In this document: one piece after another, positions 4,936 to 6,231 of the stretch
Layout of the letters: every line of letters starts with the position of its first letter
Numbering within the stretch: position 1 is the stretch's first letter
NCBI GenBank assembly: GCA_002314805.1
Contig: DCHJ01000021.1
Location: 2,043-8,273, forward strand
Direction: 5' to 3'
Source of the DNA: Lachnospiraceae bacterium UBA1755
GTDB lineage: Bacteria; Bacillota; Clostridia; Lachnospirales; Lachnospiraceae
DNA length: 6,231 bases
The notes under the pieces: model-generated
What the model was told of the DNA's origin: nothing
The model's database searches: none
Seen by the model: the letters and a program-made list of their open reading frames with translations, nothing else
Program-made: the position numbers and the translations under genes

Positions 4936-6231
4936 TCAGTTAGCTGTCTGGATAACTTCATCAGCATCTGCTTTCCAGTTATCAAGCATTGTGCCTGCAT
5001 CAATATTCTTTGCAAAGAAATCCTGAAGCTGCGGATAATGTGTTCCTCTGAAATCTGACCACCATGGCTCAAGGATACCAAATGAAGAAGTATTATGCTT
5101 AGCGCTGAAATCGATAGCCCATGTCATGAGCTCTGTGATATGCTCTGTACCATAATCAATACTTACATTGTTCATCCTCGGAAGAGTTCCCATTATCTCA
5201 CAGGTTCCCTTGCAATATGCCGGGTTCTTAAGGTATACATCAAGTGCCGCCTTTATTGCCTCTTCATGTCCAGCATTATTGAAGCCTACGAGACCTGTGG
5301 TTCCCCATGATCCGCTTACACCTGCTTCCTTTCCTGCCTTGGTAGGAAGTGCGCATGCATCGATCTCGAACTCAAGGCTTGTCCCTGCTTCCTGGTTGTT
5401 GTAATAAACAATGATCTCATTAAGTCCGCCTGCCATGAAAAGGAGCTGTCCTGCATGCCATAATGCAATCGCATCGTCATCGGTAAGTGTCGCGCATCCG
5501 TCCGGAGCAAGGTGCTCATCTATCATTGTGCCAAAGAGGTCTAAGGTTTCAGTGATCTTTTCTTTATTGGCGCCCTGGTTAACTACACACTCGGTCAGAT
5601 CATCGCTTGTGATCTTTGCACCGTTTGCCATGTACCAGCTGTAGTACCAGCAGTCAGATGACTGGTTGCCTGCAAACAAAGCACAGGGAACTATGCCGGG
5701 ATCTGCAGCCTTTGCTGCGCGCAGCACTGCAAGGAAGTCATCATAGGACCATGTCTCACGGTCTGCAGGAAGCATATCTGCGACTCCAAGCTTCTGAGCA
5801 AGATCCATGTTTACAAGGACTCCGTATGAAGCTCCGTCATTGGTAGCTGCATAATAATTCTTTCCGTCCACTATTCCATCCTTGGTCTCACTGATAAATG
5901 CTGAAGCATTATCTGCCAATACATCAGTGATATCAATTGCAAGTCCCGAATGAACAGCCGGCGCGATTCTTGAGTATCCGTCATACAGAATATCCGGTGT
6001 TGTTCCGGTTGCGCATGCTACCGTAAACTTTTCAGGGCCTGAATCATATGGAAGCTCTTCAAACTTCATTGTGATCCAGGGATACTTTTCATTAACCTCC
6101 TGATTCCACTGCTCAAAGAGATCTATGATGCCCTCGCGCTCATAGGTCCATACAGTAAGCTCTACAGGCTCCTGCTCTGCCGCTGCTGCCGGAGCTGCTT
6201 CTTCCTTTGCCTCTGCCTTTTCTGCTTTTTC
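4936..6231 (-). CDS. Carbohydrate ABC transporter substrate-binding protein (N-terminus outside window)
   Basis: This is the extracellular substrate-binding protein of a sugar importer, expected to be a lipoprotein on the outer face of the membrane that delivers its ligand to the two permeases that follow. The frame is open to the window edge, giving 431 visible residues; the start, signal peptide and lipobox lie outside. Visible residues 1-22 are a low-complexity Glu/Lys/Ala linker (EKAEKAEAKEEAAPAAAAEQ), as found after the lipid-anchored Cys in many clostridial binding proteins. The folded domain begins near residue 23 with VELTVWTYE, followed by ATGTTPDILYD (74-84), both typical of family 1 (CUT1) sugar-binding proteins. 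A Met at visible residue 55 is inside the domain and is not the start. The protein is rich in Trp and Tyr, as usual for sugar pockets. It ends at a TGA 71 nt before the first permease. The ligand cannot be told from sequence; an oligosaccharide or modified sugar is inferred. Confidence 0.92.
   Translation of the reverse strand, partial: EKAEKAEAKEEAAPAAAAEQEPVELTVWTYEREGIIDLFEQWNQEVNEKYPWITMKFEELPYDSGPEKFTVACATGTTPDILYDGYSRIAPAVHSGLAIDITDVLADNASAFISETKDGIVDGKNYYAATNDGASYGVLVNMDLAQKLGVADMLPADRETWSYDDFLAVLRAAKAADPGIVPCALFAGNQSSDCWYYSWYMANGAKITSDDLTECVVNQGANKEKITETLDLFGTMIDEHLAPDGCATLTDDDAIALWHAGQLLFMAGGLNEIIVYYNNQEAGTSLEFEIDACALPTKAGKEAGVSGSWGTTGLVGFNNAGHEEAIKAALDVYLKNPAYCKGTCEIMGTLPRMNNVSIDYGTEHITELMTWAIDFSAKHNTSSFGILEPWWSDFRGTHYPQLQDFFAKNIDAGTMLDNWKADADEVIQTAN

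Noticed and set aside
4936..6069. Binding-protein gene beginning at the ATG at 6069
   Set aside because: The frame continues open to the window edge and encodes the expected first strand (VELTVWTYE) and a lipoprotein-type linker upstream of this Met.

Overview
The window holds one strand of tightly packed genes, all read on the minus strand (right to left), with no sign of phage, insertion sequences, CRISPR or RNA genes. The strong purine-rich Shine-Dalgarno sites, the Ala/Glu/Lys-rich linker behind an (off-window) signal peptide on the binding protein, and a sugar ABC transporter with no ATPase gene between or directly after its permeases suggest a Gram-positive Clostridia-type organism, perhaps Lachnospiraceae. 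This is an inference from style, not a database match.

Layout in transcription order: (1) 6231-4936, a carbohydrate ABC transporter substrate-binding protein cut at its N-terminus by the window edge; (2) an 11-bp perfect stem-loop at 4902-4928; (3) 4864-3962 and 3950-3120, two CUT1-type sugar permeases whose junction is translationally coupled; (4) a 202-bp spacer (3119-2918) without a supported gene, promoter or terminator; (5) 2917-1730, a DegT/DnrJ/EryC1/StrS-family PLP aminotransferase; (6) a possible 25-codon ORF (1733-1656) overlapping its stop codon; (7) 1639-776, a PIG-L-family (LmbE-like) metalloenzyme with an altered active site; (8) 761-1, a short-chain dehydrogenase/reductase (SDR) cut near its C-terminus by the other window edge.

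Read together, the genes suggest uptake of a small sugar-like compound and its processing by N-deacylation or related hydrolysis (PIG-L), amine transfer (DegT) and oxidation/reduction (SDR). An amino sugar or aminocyclitol fits this enzyme combination. The direction (catabolic or biosynthetic) and the substrate cannot be fixed from the sequence. The most notable points are the enzyme combination itself, the PIG-L protein that keeps its metal ligands but lacks the usual catalytic Asp and His, and the intercistronic hairpin that probably sets the ratio of binding protein to permease.
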